Both the position numbers and the translations under genes were made by a program. A stretch of 64,000 nt of DNA. It comes from Macrostomum hystrix (Eukaryota > Platyhelminthes > Macrostomidae). Below are positions 21,514 to 33,000 of the stretch, piece by piece. Numbering within the stretch: position 1 is the first letter of the stretch; every line of letters starts with the position of its first letter. Under the pieces are notes generated by a model. The model saw only the letters and a program-made list of their open reading frames with translations. It searched no databases and was not told the DNA's origin. The stretch lies in NCBI GenBank assembly GCA_950097015.1, contig CATNEN010000038.1, positions 16,946,001 to 17,010,000 on the forward strand, written 5' to 3'.

Positions 21514-23192
21514 TCAGACAGGCGACCCAGTCATGAGCAGGTCATCGTCGTCAATGTAGTTGCGAAAATCGTCAGGATGCGAGCTGCGCATGTGCCTCTT
21601 CTGGTCCTCCAGCCGGATGTACCTCTCGCCGCAGATCTGGCAGGCGTAGGGCCGGACCCCAGTGTGCAGTCGCTCGTGTCGTTCCAGGCAAAACTTCCTA
21701 TTAAAGGCTTTGCCGCAGTAAGCGCACTTGAACACTTTGGCACCCAGGGCGCCTTTCAACTTGTTGTTCAGAGCGCGCAAGTCTAGCTCGCTGGCCTGGG
21801 TGGGTCCTCCGCCGCTGCCGCCACCGCTGACACCGCCGCTACTGCTGCCCACTCCACCCAGAGACAGTGTGAGTTTAATGCTAGGCTGCTGCTGCTGCTG
21901 TTGCTGCAGTCTGATCAGAGACGGCCCTGTTGGCTGCACCAGGTTAGCTAAAAATCAGCGGAAACTGATTTCGTTATTTTAATCTTCTAACGTCATCCAA
22001 TAAGTATTTAGACAGAGCCCAATGTCGGCTGGGTGGGTTTGCTATGGTGTGGTCATGATGCCTAGACGAGTAAAATGACGAGGCACTAGCAGTTAACGTA
22101 TTTGCCTATTGCCTGCACCAAGGTCCCTGAGCTCGATTCCGCGACGAGGCCATATTCATTTGGGGCGCAGCCGCGGAGAGATGGCTTGAGGGCTTGTCGA
22201 GAAATTTACACCCTTTAGGGCCAAGCTCCAAGGCTCCGTTGAAAGGCAGATTGCCTCTTCGCTGGGTGCGGGTTAGAGCCACCAAGTAATGTTCTATTGC
22301 GCGTAGCCCTTCTGTTCACGCAGTATTTTTAAAAGCATATTTCACTTGAAATAATAGGCAACTCACACTGAAACAGGCCAGATTTAGTATCGACAAACGA
22401 CTCGCCCAGATATTCGATATCGTCATCGTCATCCTCTTCATTGATATTATCGCCGTTGATTGCCTGATGATTGTTGACCCTGTTGGTGAGGGTCAGCTCC
22501 GGCCTGGCAACTTCGACATCTTCCAATGAGGAGGACGCAGTCGCGGCCTGCTCAGCCACCAACAGCCTGTTTGGACAGTCGGCCGAAGTTTCAAAATTCA
22601 TCTGCAACTGTCCGTCTGGCAAGTCTTCATCTTCGCAGTCGTTCTCTTGTTGAAACTTATCGGCTACTGTCATAGCTTCTTCAGCCTCGCGATTGTAACG
22701 ATCTTCATCAGCATCCTCTTCTTCATCGTCGTAGAGATCTTCGCTGGATCTGGACGCTTCTAGACTGGCGCCATCTTGCAGGCGAAGCTGCTGACGCCTG
22801 TGCGGATTCGGGCGCTTCCGCTTCCGCTTGTTGTTGCTGCCAGCATCAACAGACTGCTGCTGCTGCTGCCGCTGATGAACATCTGGGAGAGGCTCATCAA
22901 GACCCTTGAGAGCAGCCAGCAGCTGGGAGCTGAGGACAATCTTTTCAGCCACCCTGGCGTACTCACTGTTCTCACAGTCCTCTTTGGCCATCCTGTACAA
23001 GTCGGCCTTGGTGATGCAATCGTTGAACTTGATGATCACATCGCTGGGATCATTGTCTACATTGATGCAGATTGCACCAATGATAGTCACGCACTGATTG
23101 AACTCAAAGTGTTTGGAGCAGATGCGACTGACGCTTGACTGAAGTGTCTCAGACATCTGCTCAATTGTTGCTGTGGTTGTTTTGGAGCACAT
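21514..23192 (-). CDS. C2H2 zinc-finger protein with acidic and polyQ regions, two exons, 419 aa
   Basis: Exons (- strand) are 23192-22367 and 21947-21514. They join in phase 1 across a GTGAGT donor and a TTTTTAG acceptor. The N-terminal ~100 residues form a Cys-containing ordered-looking region ([39 protein letters not shown]) that I do not recognise. Next come polyQ, a basic cluster KRKRKRP (possible nuclear signal) and long Asp/Glu-rich tracts. The C terminus has two C2H2 fingers: Cys350/353 with His366/370, and Cys378/381 with His394/399, joined by the linker HTGVRPY. These features suggest a nuclear DNA-binding regulator; targets are unknown. With only two fingers, the sequence-specific contact would be short. 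A SINE lies in the intron. Confidence 0.82.
22073..22290 (+). mobile_element. SINE family 1 copy in zinc-finger intron
   Basis: A tRNA-like head ('agcagttaacg ... ctgagctcgattccgcga') is followed by 'tcatttggggcgcagccgcg', 'gagatggcttgagggcttgt', 'gggccaagctccaaggct' and 'attgcctcttcgctgg'. The same series occurs at 39012, 51151 and, reversed, at 30412-30716. It is antisense to its host gene. Confidence 0.8.
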
Positions 23193-23779
23193 TGTCCTTG
23201 ATGCTAGTTACAAATGAGACAATGAGCTAGCTAGCTGCAGAGAAGAAATTAAAAAATCTAAATGAAGCATTAGACAGTTTAGGAATATTAACAGATGTAC
23301 AGTTTAGTTTTTACTAAGCTTAGATGACCTACCTACGTGGTCTAATACTATTTTACTATGGTAAAAGCAATATGACACTACAAAAGATATACAGAATTAG
23401 AGGACCACAAATTATGAAAACAAATATAAAGTTTTTAACAAAAATAGCATTGATTTTAAACAATGCAACTGTATAGACTATAGCTACTATGGCTACTATG
23501 TAATGGTAAAAAATTTAGTGGCTAGCCATGTCTTAATATAGCTAAAATGAAAGAACAAATGAAAAAGCTGAAAATGTTTTACTTTAAAAATATAACTTAA
23601 AACAAAAACTATAGCAAAATAAGTATACTTGGCTTACTTTCAGTATATGATACAATTAATCCAAGGCTATACTTTCATTGCTCTCATACTCATTACTACA
23701 TTCCATTTCATTCCAGCTTAACAAATTTGATAGCTAATACAGAAACGAATTTTATATCTTGCATGTATAATCACCATAA
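23193..23779. other. AT-rich flank upstream of zinc-finger gene
   Basis: It presumably includes the promoter and 5' UTR of the zinc-finger gene. No specific element is recognisable. Confidence 0.35.
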
Positions 23780-23787
23780 TATGGAAA

Positions 23788-24068
23788 CATACATGCGCAA
23801 CCTCCCAAATCTTAGCCGGCCTTGCGACTTAGTTTTTGCTCTCATTTGCGACTTAGTTCGTTTCATTGCTCTATTTACGACTTAGTTTGCTCTCATTTGC
23901 TCTCTTTTTCTCTCCCCTTTTTCCTTTTCTTCACGCCTTCCTTTTTTGTCCCTTGGTCCCCCCTTTGATTTTTTGGCGCTTGGTCGATTGGTTTTTGCGA
24001 CTTACCTTGCTTGGCCCTCGTTTCACCCGGCCGGTTCGGCCGGGTCGGCCGGGTGTTGCGCATGTATG
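23788..24068 (+). mobile_element. MITE copy 1 (hAT-like, 8-bp target duplication)
   Basis: Terminal inverted repeats are 'catacatgcgcaac' and 'gttgcgcatgtatg'. The flanking 8-bp direct repeat 'tatggaaa' is exact at 23780-23787 and 24069-24076. The interior is pyrimidine-rich with repeated 'gcgacttagttt' and 'tgctctcattt' and has no transposase. The 8-bp duplication suggests the hAT superfamily. Confidence 0.9.
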
Positions 24069-24076
24069 TATGGAAA

Positions 24077-24684
24077 GGACTTGTAAGCAGTTGTACAAAC
24101 AAGGAAAAATTGCATTAAAAAATTTTTACATACCTTTAAAAAGGTAGGCCTAACTTACTAAAGTGTCATATTTTGTGTGCTATCTGAAATCGTACTACTT
24201 AATGTTTAAATATTAAAAACCTAAAAATTATTGTTAAACCTAATCTAAAATTACCTAGGCTACTATTCTCAATCTTCAAGTCAAATATCTATAGAGCAGA
24301 CCCTAGTCCTTTTGTCAAATGTTTGACTAAGTGACCAGAATTAACAGGTGCCTAAATTTGTATTTGACATAGTGACCAAGCCCCATACTCAGAAAGGTGG
24401 TCTGTACGCTGCTCAGAGTTTTTCTGGCATGCACTCGCCTAGTAGGTAACCACTGAAGATGGAGATAGTGTAGGCACATTCGGGTGATATGCTGATCAAT
24501 TTTGAAGACCTGGCAAGGCTGCACTGAGGCGCAGTGCTAATTTGTATATAGGGATGTATGAAATACACTAGCTCTTATGGGAAAAATTGGACCTACGGCC
24601 AGAAACATTGAATATCTTGATGGTCTGAAGAGCTGGCTACTTGTTTCTTGTTTCAGAAGATGCGCAACAAAAAGTTGGCCTATG
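24077..24684. other. Unique spacer between two MITEs
   Basis: AT-rich sequence with no exon recognised. A 65-codon open frame (24327-24524, - strand) has no recognisable family features. Confidence 0.35.
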
Positions 24685-24692
24685 TTCTTGAG

Positions 24693-25007
24693 CATACATG
24701 CGCAACACTCGGCCGACCCAGCTGAACCGGCCGGGTGAAATGAGGGCCAAAAACTAATTGTGACTTTGTGTAAGTCACAAAAACTAATCGACCAAGCACA
24801 AAAAAATCAAAGGGGGGACCAAGGGACAAAAAAGGAAGGCGTGAAGAAAAGGAAAAAGGAGAGAGAAAAAGAGAGCAAATGAGAGCATTTAAGTCGTAAA
24901 TAGAGCAATGAAACAAACTAAGTCACAAATGAGAGCAAACTAAGTCGTAAATAGAGCAAAAACTAAGTCGCACAGCTGGCTAATATTTGGGATGTTGCGC
25001 ATGTATG
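24693..25007 (-). mobile_element. MITE copy 2, inverted relative to copy 1
   Basis: It has the same 'catacatgcgcaac' terminal repeats, with an exact 8-bp flanking duplication 'ttcttgag' at 24685-24692 and 25008-25015. Read in reverse it matches copy 1 almost throughout, with extra copies of the 'acttagttt' sub-repeat (315 versus 281 bp). Distinct target duplications prove independent insertions. Confidence 0.9.
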
Positions 25008-25015
25008 TTCTTGAG

Positions 25016-27054
25016 TTTCATGTGCTTGCATTGTTCTGTTTGGGTGCAGCAAAAAAGGGGGAATCCCCCTCCTCTTGGTAGTTCTACTGTTAAAATGATG
25101 TCAGCACACCTTAAGTTCATGCAAAAGCCTAAAGGCATGCTAAATATGATCAATTTTAGTCAGGGAAATCTAACTTGCTCTCGGACAGTTTAAAGTAAGC
25201 TATTGAAACAAATAAAAAGTCTTCATGTTTTTTATTTAGCAAAGGCTAGAAGCTAAAAACTGTATGTGACAACAAGCAAAATAAGTAAAGTAGTAAGTAG
25301 GGCCTAGTAAAAGTAGTAAAATCTACTCTGAATAAGTATTATGCCCTATACTGGTTTTATACTGGTTGCCAAAATACTCATAAAGCAGAATTTAAATTTT
25401 CATGAAAGAACCCTATATTATTATATACTGCATATTTAGTCTTTGACAAAGTGACCAAATACAGAGATGAGTTCAGTATGACGATCATTTACCAAAACAG
25501 CATTAAATTTGATGAAGTGACCAGCACCCCTACAGTACAGTGCAGGGTATACCCTATGGGCTATGGCTAGGCCTATAGTCCATGGAATATGCCCTATCTA
25601 TTGTTTCCAAACTAGGTCGATTATTATATTATTAGATTATTAGATTACTATTTTATCTATCCATATGATATACCCAGCAAGCCAAATACAATCTACGTCA
25701 GCTACATTTTCGTTTTATAGCCAGTTAAATGTATAAAGCAAAGCATCAGACCTACCATCTTAAACTTAGCTATATGGTTTAAGCAATAATTTATATATTA
25801 ATTGGCTGGATAGATTTGATAGAGCCTAGTATATAACTTTTGTACATGATTTTTATCGTTACATTATGGTATGCAATTCTGATAATATATTAATATATTT
25901 ATTATCTTGATATTACAGTTTTCACACAATACCGTTTCAATCGAAAGAAAGTTTTTTTGCATTTTTGAATTGTCTAATGTTTAACTTTAGTAACACGAAA
26001 ACAAAACTTCGCTTTTGATTGCAAGTTACTTGTTAAAGTCAAGGCTCACTAATAAAATTTTATCTTTAAGTTAATATTACGGACTACCTTTTTATTCACC
26101 TAAAGTCATTTAGCATACCGAAGTGCTATAATCATCAAGATAACGTGACATTAAGTTACGGTAATGTTAGGCCTACTACGTTTACTAAATGTTATAGAAA
26201 GTCTAGTCTTGTCCCTAACATGGTAATTTTATGCATATATATTTTACTGTTACCACAGGTGGAAAATCCCTTACGAGCAAATCCCTTCGAAATAGAATTC
26301 AAAGGCTTCGCTTGTCTTACAGAGTCTTTTACTGTCTTACTCTTTTTATAGAGTTAAATTGAAGAAGCGACTGCTGACAAACTAGATCTCATATACGTGT
26401 TGTATTTTGGATTGATACTTCTAAAATCTAAGGACAACTGCACTGATGCGTTATTTTTGTACTATATATACATTAGACAAGCCAGACTTAAGGAACTCAC
26501 TATATATAGGTTTGAGCAACAATCGCGGACTAGAGCTGTATAGGGTGTTAGCTATATATAAAAAAATTACAGCACCAAATAGATGGCTTCACTTTCAGCT
26601 TGTCGAGTTCGTTTCGGTTTGGTACAAGTATGCAAATTGTGGCCTAGTTTTTAAGCCCCCAGCTCCACTAGTTAATTTGAACAGTTCATTCGGTATAAAG
26701 CACTGTTGTTGTTTTCGCATTTGCTATTTCAAGAACTGAGATGATCCGCTGGTTTGAAAGATCCAGTGTAGTAAGTGCAATAATGTATTAAAATTTGCTA
26801 TTTTCCTTTCACTTTGTCTAAATCGCAGTTGGAAAGCCAAAAGCGCAGACAGTTTCAAAAGCTTCATTTTTTAGATTTGCAGATACTTTAGCTACTGCTG
26901 TAAGTACAAGTAGGTCAAACTCCAGTTAAAAAAACTGAAGTAACTGCATGGAGTTGCGCTTGTTAGTCTGTCTGGATTGAAAACATAAATTTGCATGCGT
27001 TGTTTAAATTTATGTACGAAGAAGGGTCTCTGTGATATAGGGACGAAAAGTTTT
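25016..27054. other. AT-rich spacer, about 2 kb, nothing recognised
   Basis: Very AT-rich in parts, with runs such as tatatata near 26470-26560. The longest frame (26446-26739, 97 codons) has no recognisable motif and biased composition, so I do not call a gene. Confidence 0.45.
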
Positions 27055-27995
27055 GGTGGAATCTTAGCTTGTGAAATTGCAGCTGGTAGCTTGTAGAATC
27101 ATACGTCGTATATAGCTTGTGGAATCGTAGCTGGTAGCTTGTAGAATTATGGCTAGCGGAATCGTAGCAGGTAGCTTGTTGAATCATGGCTAGCGGAATC
27201 GTAGCTGGTAGCTTGTAGAATCATAGCTTGCGGAATCGTAGCTGGTAGCTTGTAGAATCATAGCTTGCGGAATCGTAGCTGGTAGCTTGTAGAATCATAG
27301 CTTGCGGAATCGTAGCTGGTATAGCTTGTAGAATCATGGCTTGCGGAATCGTAGCTGGTAGCTTGTAGAATCATGGCTTGCGGAATCGTAGCTGGTATAG
27401 CTTGTAGAATCATAGCTTGCGGAATCGTAGCTGGTAGCTTGTAGAATCATGGCTAGCGGAATCGTAGCTGGTAGCTTGTAGAATCATAGCTTGCGGAATC
27501 GTAGCTGGTATAGCTTGTAGAATCATGGCTAGCGGAATCGTAGCTGGTAGCTTGTAGAATCATGGCTAGCGGAATCTTAGCTGGTAGCTTGTAGAATCAT
27601 AGCTTGCGGAATCGTAGCTGGTAGCTTGTAGAATCGTAGCTTGCGGAATCGTAGCTGGTAGCTTGTAGAATCATAGCTTGCGGAATCATAGCTGGTAGCT
27701 TGTAGAATTATGGCTAGCGGAATCGTAGCTGGTAGCTTGTAGAATCATGGCTAGCGGAATCGTAGCTGGTAGCTTGTAGAATCATGGCTAGCGGAATCTT
27801 AGCTGGTAGCTTGTAGAATCATAGCTTGCGGAATCGTAGCTGGTAGCTTGTAGAATCATAGCTTGCGGAATCGTAGCTGGTAGCTTGTAGAATCATAGCT
27901 TGCGGAATCGTAGCTGGTAGCTTGTAGAATCATAGCTTGCGGAATCGTAGCTGGTATAGCTTGTTGAATCATGGCTAGCGGAATCGTAGTTTGTG
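27055..27995 (+). repeat. 37-bp minisatellite, about 25 copies
   Basis: The unit is 'agaatcatagcttgcggaat' followed by cgtagctggtagcttgt. Each unit is an imperfect duplication of a ~18-bp half ('gaatc.tagct.g'). Variants include 'gctagcgg' and 'ggtatagcttgt'. No gene overlaps it. Confidence 0.94.
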
Positions 27996-28807
27996 AAATT
28001 GTAGGTTTTGGAACCGTAGGTTTTTGGAATCTTAGGTTTGTGAAATCCTAGCTGGCGAGTGTCCAGTGGCTCGAGAAATCGTAGATGAGAAAATCAAAGG
28101 TGATGGAATCGTATATAAATAACTAAATGTTTCCGCCAGACAGAAAGAAGAGAACCAAGAAGTCAGTAGTTTTAATCTGCTAACAATATAGGCTGCATGT
28201 GCCCCAGAGCAGGAAGCAATGCTTATTGAAAAAATGATTCGGTCAAGTAGAAATCAATTTACCAACCCAAAGAATGTATATTATTTGTGTTGTAGGGGGT
28301 CAAAAAATTGCAAGCAATCGAAACAATAGTAGCGAATATTGTGCCTCTGCCAGAGAAAAAAAACATTCGCGAAACGCACGACATACTTATTGAATAGATA
28401 AAGTTTCAAAGTAGTGTAAAAAAGCAAGCGCGGAACATCAAAGATTTCAACAAGTTACTAGTAAGATTCAAGAACTCAGCTTTAAAGCGCTTTTTAGTAT
28501 GAAGTAGGAAAGCCAGTGAGCTAATACAACATCGTGGTACCAAAAACATCTACTACACTAATTGGTTACTATGCTAAATTATAGAAAATATTTTAGCCTT
28601 AAAAAATTACAAGCTTGATAATGTAGACAATAAAGCCAAATAATGTATCCAACTAGTTTAAATGTGTCAACATGAAAAACTGCTGAAAAGGATACGAAAA
28701 ATCTTTAAAAAAATAACCGATTCGCAAACCAAAGCTAAGTTTTTTTTGTTCATTGAGATACGAGCTCTAGAATTTAAGTAAAACATAACTGTACCAATTC
28801 AAAGCTG
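27996..28807. other. AT-rich spacer
   Basis: The first 100 bases are decayed units of the 37-bp array ('gaatcgtagtttgtgaaatt'). After that I see nothing. Confidence 0.4.
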
Positions 28808-29160
28808 CCCAATAAGGAGTCAACAATAAGCAGTCGGACGAGAGGGGTAAGGAATTTTCGGGGTGGGGCAGATCTAGCCAATTAGGAGTCATCAATAAGC
28901 CGTCGGACGAGAGGGGTAAGGAATTTTTGGGGTGGGGCAGATCGAGCCAATTAGGAGTCAACAATAAGCCATCGGACGAGAGGGGTAAAGAATTTTTGGG
29001 GTGGGGCAGATCGAGCCAATTAGGAGTCAACAATAAGCCATCGGACGAGAGGGGTAAAGAATTTTTGAGGTGGGGCAGATCGAGCCAATTAGGAGTCAAC
29101 AATAAGCCATCGGACGAGAGGGGTAAAGAATTTTTGGGGTGTGGAGCTCCTGCCAATTAG
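28808..29160 (-). repeat. 69-bp minisatellite, about 5 copies
   Basis: The unit is 69 bp, including 'aataagccatcggacgagag' and 'gaatttttggggtggggcag'. Because 69 is divisible by three, it is open on both strands, but it lacks any gene context. Confidence 0.92.
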
Positions 29161-29958
29161 GATTACTCAATGATACAAAAAGTGTCGTTAGTAATTACCT
29201 CGTTTATTACCCTGTTATAAAGTCAAACACCTAGAAAAAAACATAGCTAAGAGTGACACCAATGGAAGAAGAAAACTAAATTACTAAATACACAATTAAA
29301 AACATGCTTGGAATCAAAAGCGAAAATTGCACTAAAATAACTAGAACAGAGAAAATCAATGCAGACAACAAAGCGCGGAAAGAGGGGCTTGATTATTAAG
29401 ACACTCTTCGCTGAACACAAAATAGTGAATCAATCTAAAAACCAAATTAACAATAAGTTCTCGGAATAGAGTCCTTTTTAGAGAACGAGTTTTAATATAT
29501 AGCTTAAAAAATTCCGCTTAACAACCTACAGACTAGTCTTAGCATTCGATCGCTTCTAAATTTACTCGACGAAAAGCTGAGTGCAAAATACGGAACAGAT
29601 AAAAATAAGTTTAGTAGTGGAATTTTACTTTCCTAACTTGCATTTTGTACCGCTAAACCGAAAAACAAAATGAGAAAAAGTAGGAAGATATTATATAGTA
29701 TAATAATAAAATAAACGTATTATGGAATTATTAAGCTAGTGGTTCATGATTTAAAACAACAGAATTTTGAAAAATTGACCGCTCAGATACTAAACCGGGT
29801 TTAAATCACGGCACGCGGTCGTAATTTCACTTTCAATGATTTTGCTTACAAAAAATTTGGACCCACAATTCTTAAAGACCAATCAGAGATGATCAATTGT
29901 TGAACAATCCAATTTCAGAGTCACAGCCAGTCGCAATCTGGTGGGTCAGGTGATTTAA
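29161..29958. other. AT-rich 3' flank of IMPDH gene
   Basis: No coding exon is supported; it lies downstream of IMPDH on the - strand. Confidence 0.4.
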
Positions 29959-29968
29959 TTTATTTATT
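29959..29968 (-). terminator. Polyadenylation signals of IMPDH gene
   Basis: Two overlapping TTTATT hexamers on the + strand (AATAAA on -) lie about 55-60 bases after the IMPDH stop codon. Confidence 0.7.
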
Positions 29969-30020
29969 TTACTCGGTGCCTTCTTAGATCAATTAATCCG
30001 TTAGCAGCATCAAGAGCCAA

Positions 30021-33000
30021 TCAGAACAGGCGCTTCTCGTAAGAATGCAGACTATGTACGCCTCCTTCGTACTGCGAGCTGGGCGTTCGGCGCTCGAATT
30101 TCAATTCACCGTTATAGGTCATGGAGCGAAGAGATGACAGAGACTTGGCCCCAATGTCCTGACAACTGTGCTGCAGGCCAGACACCAGATAGGGGACTAG
30201 GCGCAGTACGGAGCCTTTGTCCACTATATTGCCAGACACACCTTGGGCCACCTTCACATTGTCCGTATCGGAGAAATACCTGGGTTGATTGTTGATTATG
30301 AGAAGGCGAAATACAATTAATGTTTAAGAATACACACTATCGTCTTTACAACCTGTATTTAATAATATTAATAATTGCAGCAGGGCTGCGGGCAATGCCA
30401 CATCACTGGGTGATACTAGACCCGTATCTAGCGAGGAGGCAATTCTGCCCATTTCGCTGACTCCTGAGCATATGCTCACACAGGTGTGTACATTTGCCCT
30501 GATTTTCTCATCGTCAGGCAGTATACACTCTCACGTACCTTGGGGGTTGGTTCTCAAGAGCGTAAATTGCACGAAAAGCCCCCAAGCCTTTTCTCCGCGG
30601 CTTCGCCCCAAACGAATGTATCCTAGCCCCGGAATCGAGCTCAGGGACCTCGAGCTGAGAGAATTTAACCGCTCTGCAACTCACCCCCTCTTCAAGCCAC
30701 CTTATAGTCTTTTTTAATCTTCCTACAACAGGGTCTTCGTGAAGCCCCTCACAATGATCAGGTAGGCAACGCACCTGACCGCAGCATTCTTGCCAGTCTC
30801 CATAGCGTCCAGACTGCCCATGCCGCGGTATTTCTTAAGCCGGACACCGTCGGCAAAGAAGTACTCGCCGGGAGCCTCGGTGGTGCCAGCCAGCATGGAG
30901 CCCATCATGACGGTGGAGGCGCCCAGAGACAGCGCCTTCATGATGTGCCCGACAGACCGGATGCCGCCGTCGGCAATGACGGGCACAGCGAATCGTCTGG
31001 CGTACTCGGCCACTTTGTACACAGCCGTGGCCTGGGCCCGACCGACGGCCATGACCTCCTGGGTGATGCAGATGCTGCCGGAGCCCATGCCGACGCGCAG
31101 AGCATCAACGCCGGCGTCAATCAGGTTCTTGGCTTGGGCAGCGGTGACAACATTGCCGCCGATCACTTGCAAGTCCGGGTGCTGAGATTTCACATTGCGA
31201 ATCATGTCGATCTGGTAGATACTATTGCCCTGGGAGCTGTCCTGCATCAAGGGAGAAAATCAATGGCGAAAATTGGTAGGAAGAGAAGCCTTTGAGTGGG
31301 TACAGAAGCGTTTGAGGAGGTACAGAAGCGTTTGAGGTACAGAAGCGTTTGAGGAGGTACAGAAGCGTTTGAGGAGGTACAGACGCGTTTGAAGAGGTAC
31401 AGAAGCATTTGAGTAGGTACAGACGCGTTTGAGGAGGTACAGAAGCGTTTGAGGAGGTACAGACGCGTTTGAGGAGGTACAGAAGCGTTTGAGGAGGTAC
31501 AGACGCGTTTGAGGAGGTACAGAAGCATTTGAGTAGGTACAGACGCGTTTGAGGAGGTACAGAAGCGTTTGAGGAGGTACAGACGCGTTTGAGGAGGTAC
31601 AGAAGCGTTTGAGGAGGTAGAGAAGCGTTTGAGTAGGTAGAGAAGCGTTTGAGTAGGTAGAGAAGCGCATGAGGAGGTAGAGAAGCGTTTGAGTATGTAG
31701 AGAAGCATTTGAGTGGTCAGAGAAGCATTTGAGTGGTCAGAGAAGCGTTTGAGTCCTTAGAGAATCGTTTGAGTTGTTAAACAAGCCTTTAAGTGAAACT
31801 AGCTAGTTACTTGGCAATCATAGAATTGAGGCAGTATAGAAGTATTGCGGCAAACCAGAGTCTGATTATGCTCCGAGCAATACTCCAGCCACTCACCAAG
31901 ACGATGGCATCCACGCCTGCTTGAAGGAGGCCTTCTAGCCTGTTGTAGTCCTCGGCGTGGGTGCTGAGAGCGGCACCGACTAGCAATTGACGCCTGCACA
32001 AGGGGGTCGCATCAATTTTTATAGTAAAAAATGAATGAGAAGAAGTCCATAACAAATCATCTAAACTCACTTCTCATCCTTGCTAGATAGAGGATATTCT
32101 CGATTCTTCTTTAAATCGGTGCGAGCAATCAGGGCAACTAGATCACCGCTCTCGTTTACAATTGGCAGCTTGCCTGTGGTTTTTTAATAGCATTGAGGAT
32201 TACAAAAACTAAAACCACTTGTGCAACTAGGTTTAAATTTTCAATAGGGATATGGGAGGATAATGGATGAGCAGCTGAAAATGGGAATCTGGGAGGATAT
32301 TGGATGAGCAGCTGAAAATGGGAATCTGGGAGGATATTGGATGAGCAGCTGAAAATGGGGATCTGGGAGGATATTGGATGAACAGCTGATAATGGGGATC
32401 TGGGAGGATAATGGATGAGCAGCTGATAATGGGGATCTGGGAGGATAATGGATGAGCAGCTGATAATGGGGATCTGGGAGGATAATGGATGAACAGCTGA
32501 TAATGGGGATCTGGGAGGATAATGGATGAGCAGCTGATAATGGGGATCTGGGAGGATAATGGATGAGCAGCTGATAATGGGAATCTGGGAGGATATTGGA
32601 TGAGCAGCTGAAAATGGGGATCTGGGAGGATATTGGATGAACAGCTGATAATGGGGATCTGGGAGGATAATGGATGAGCAGCTGATAATGGGGATCTGGG
32701 AGGATAATGGATGAGCAGCTGATAATGGGGATCTGGGAGGATAATGGATGAACAGCTGATAATGGGGATCTGGGAGGATAATGGATGAGCAGCTGATAAT
32801 GGGGATCTGGGAGGATAATGGATGAGCAGCTGATAATGGGGATCTGGGAGGATAATGGATGAGCAGCTGATAATGGGGATCTGGGAGGATAATGGATGAA
32901 CAGCTGATAATGGGGATCTGGGAGGATAATGGATGAGCAGCTGATAATGGGGATCTGGGAGGATAATGGATGAACAGCTGATAATGGGGATCTGGGAGGA

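Noticed and set aside
26446-26739. 97-codon forward frame as a small gene
   Set aside because: It is AT-driven, has no motif, and no splice or polyadenylation context supports it.
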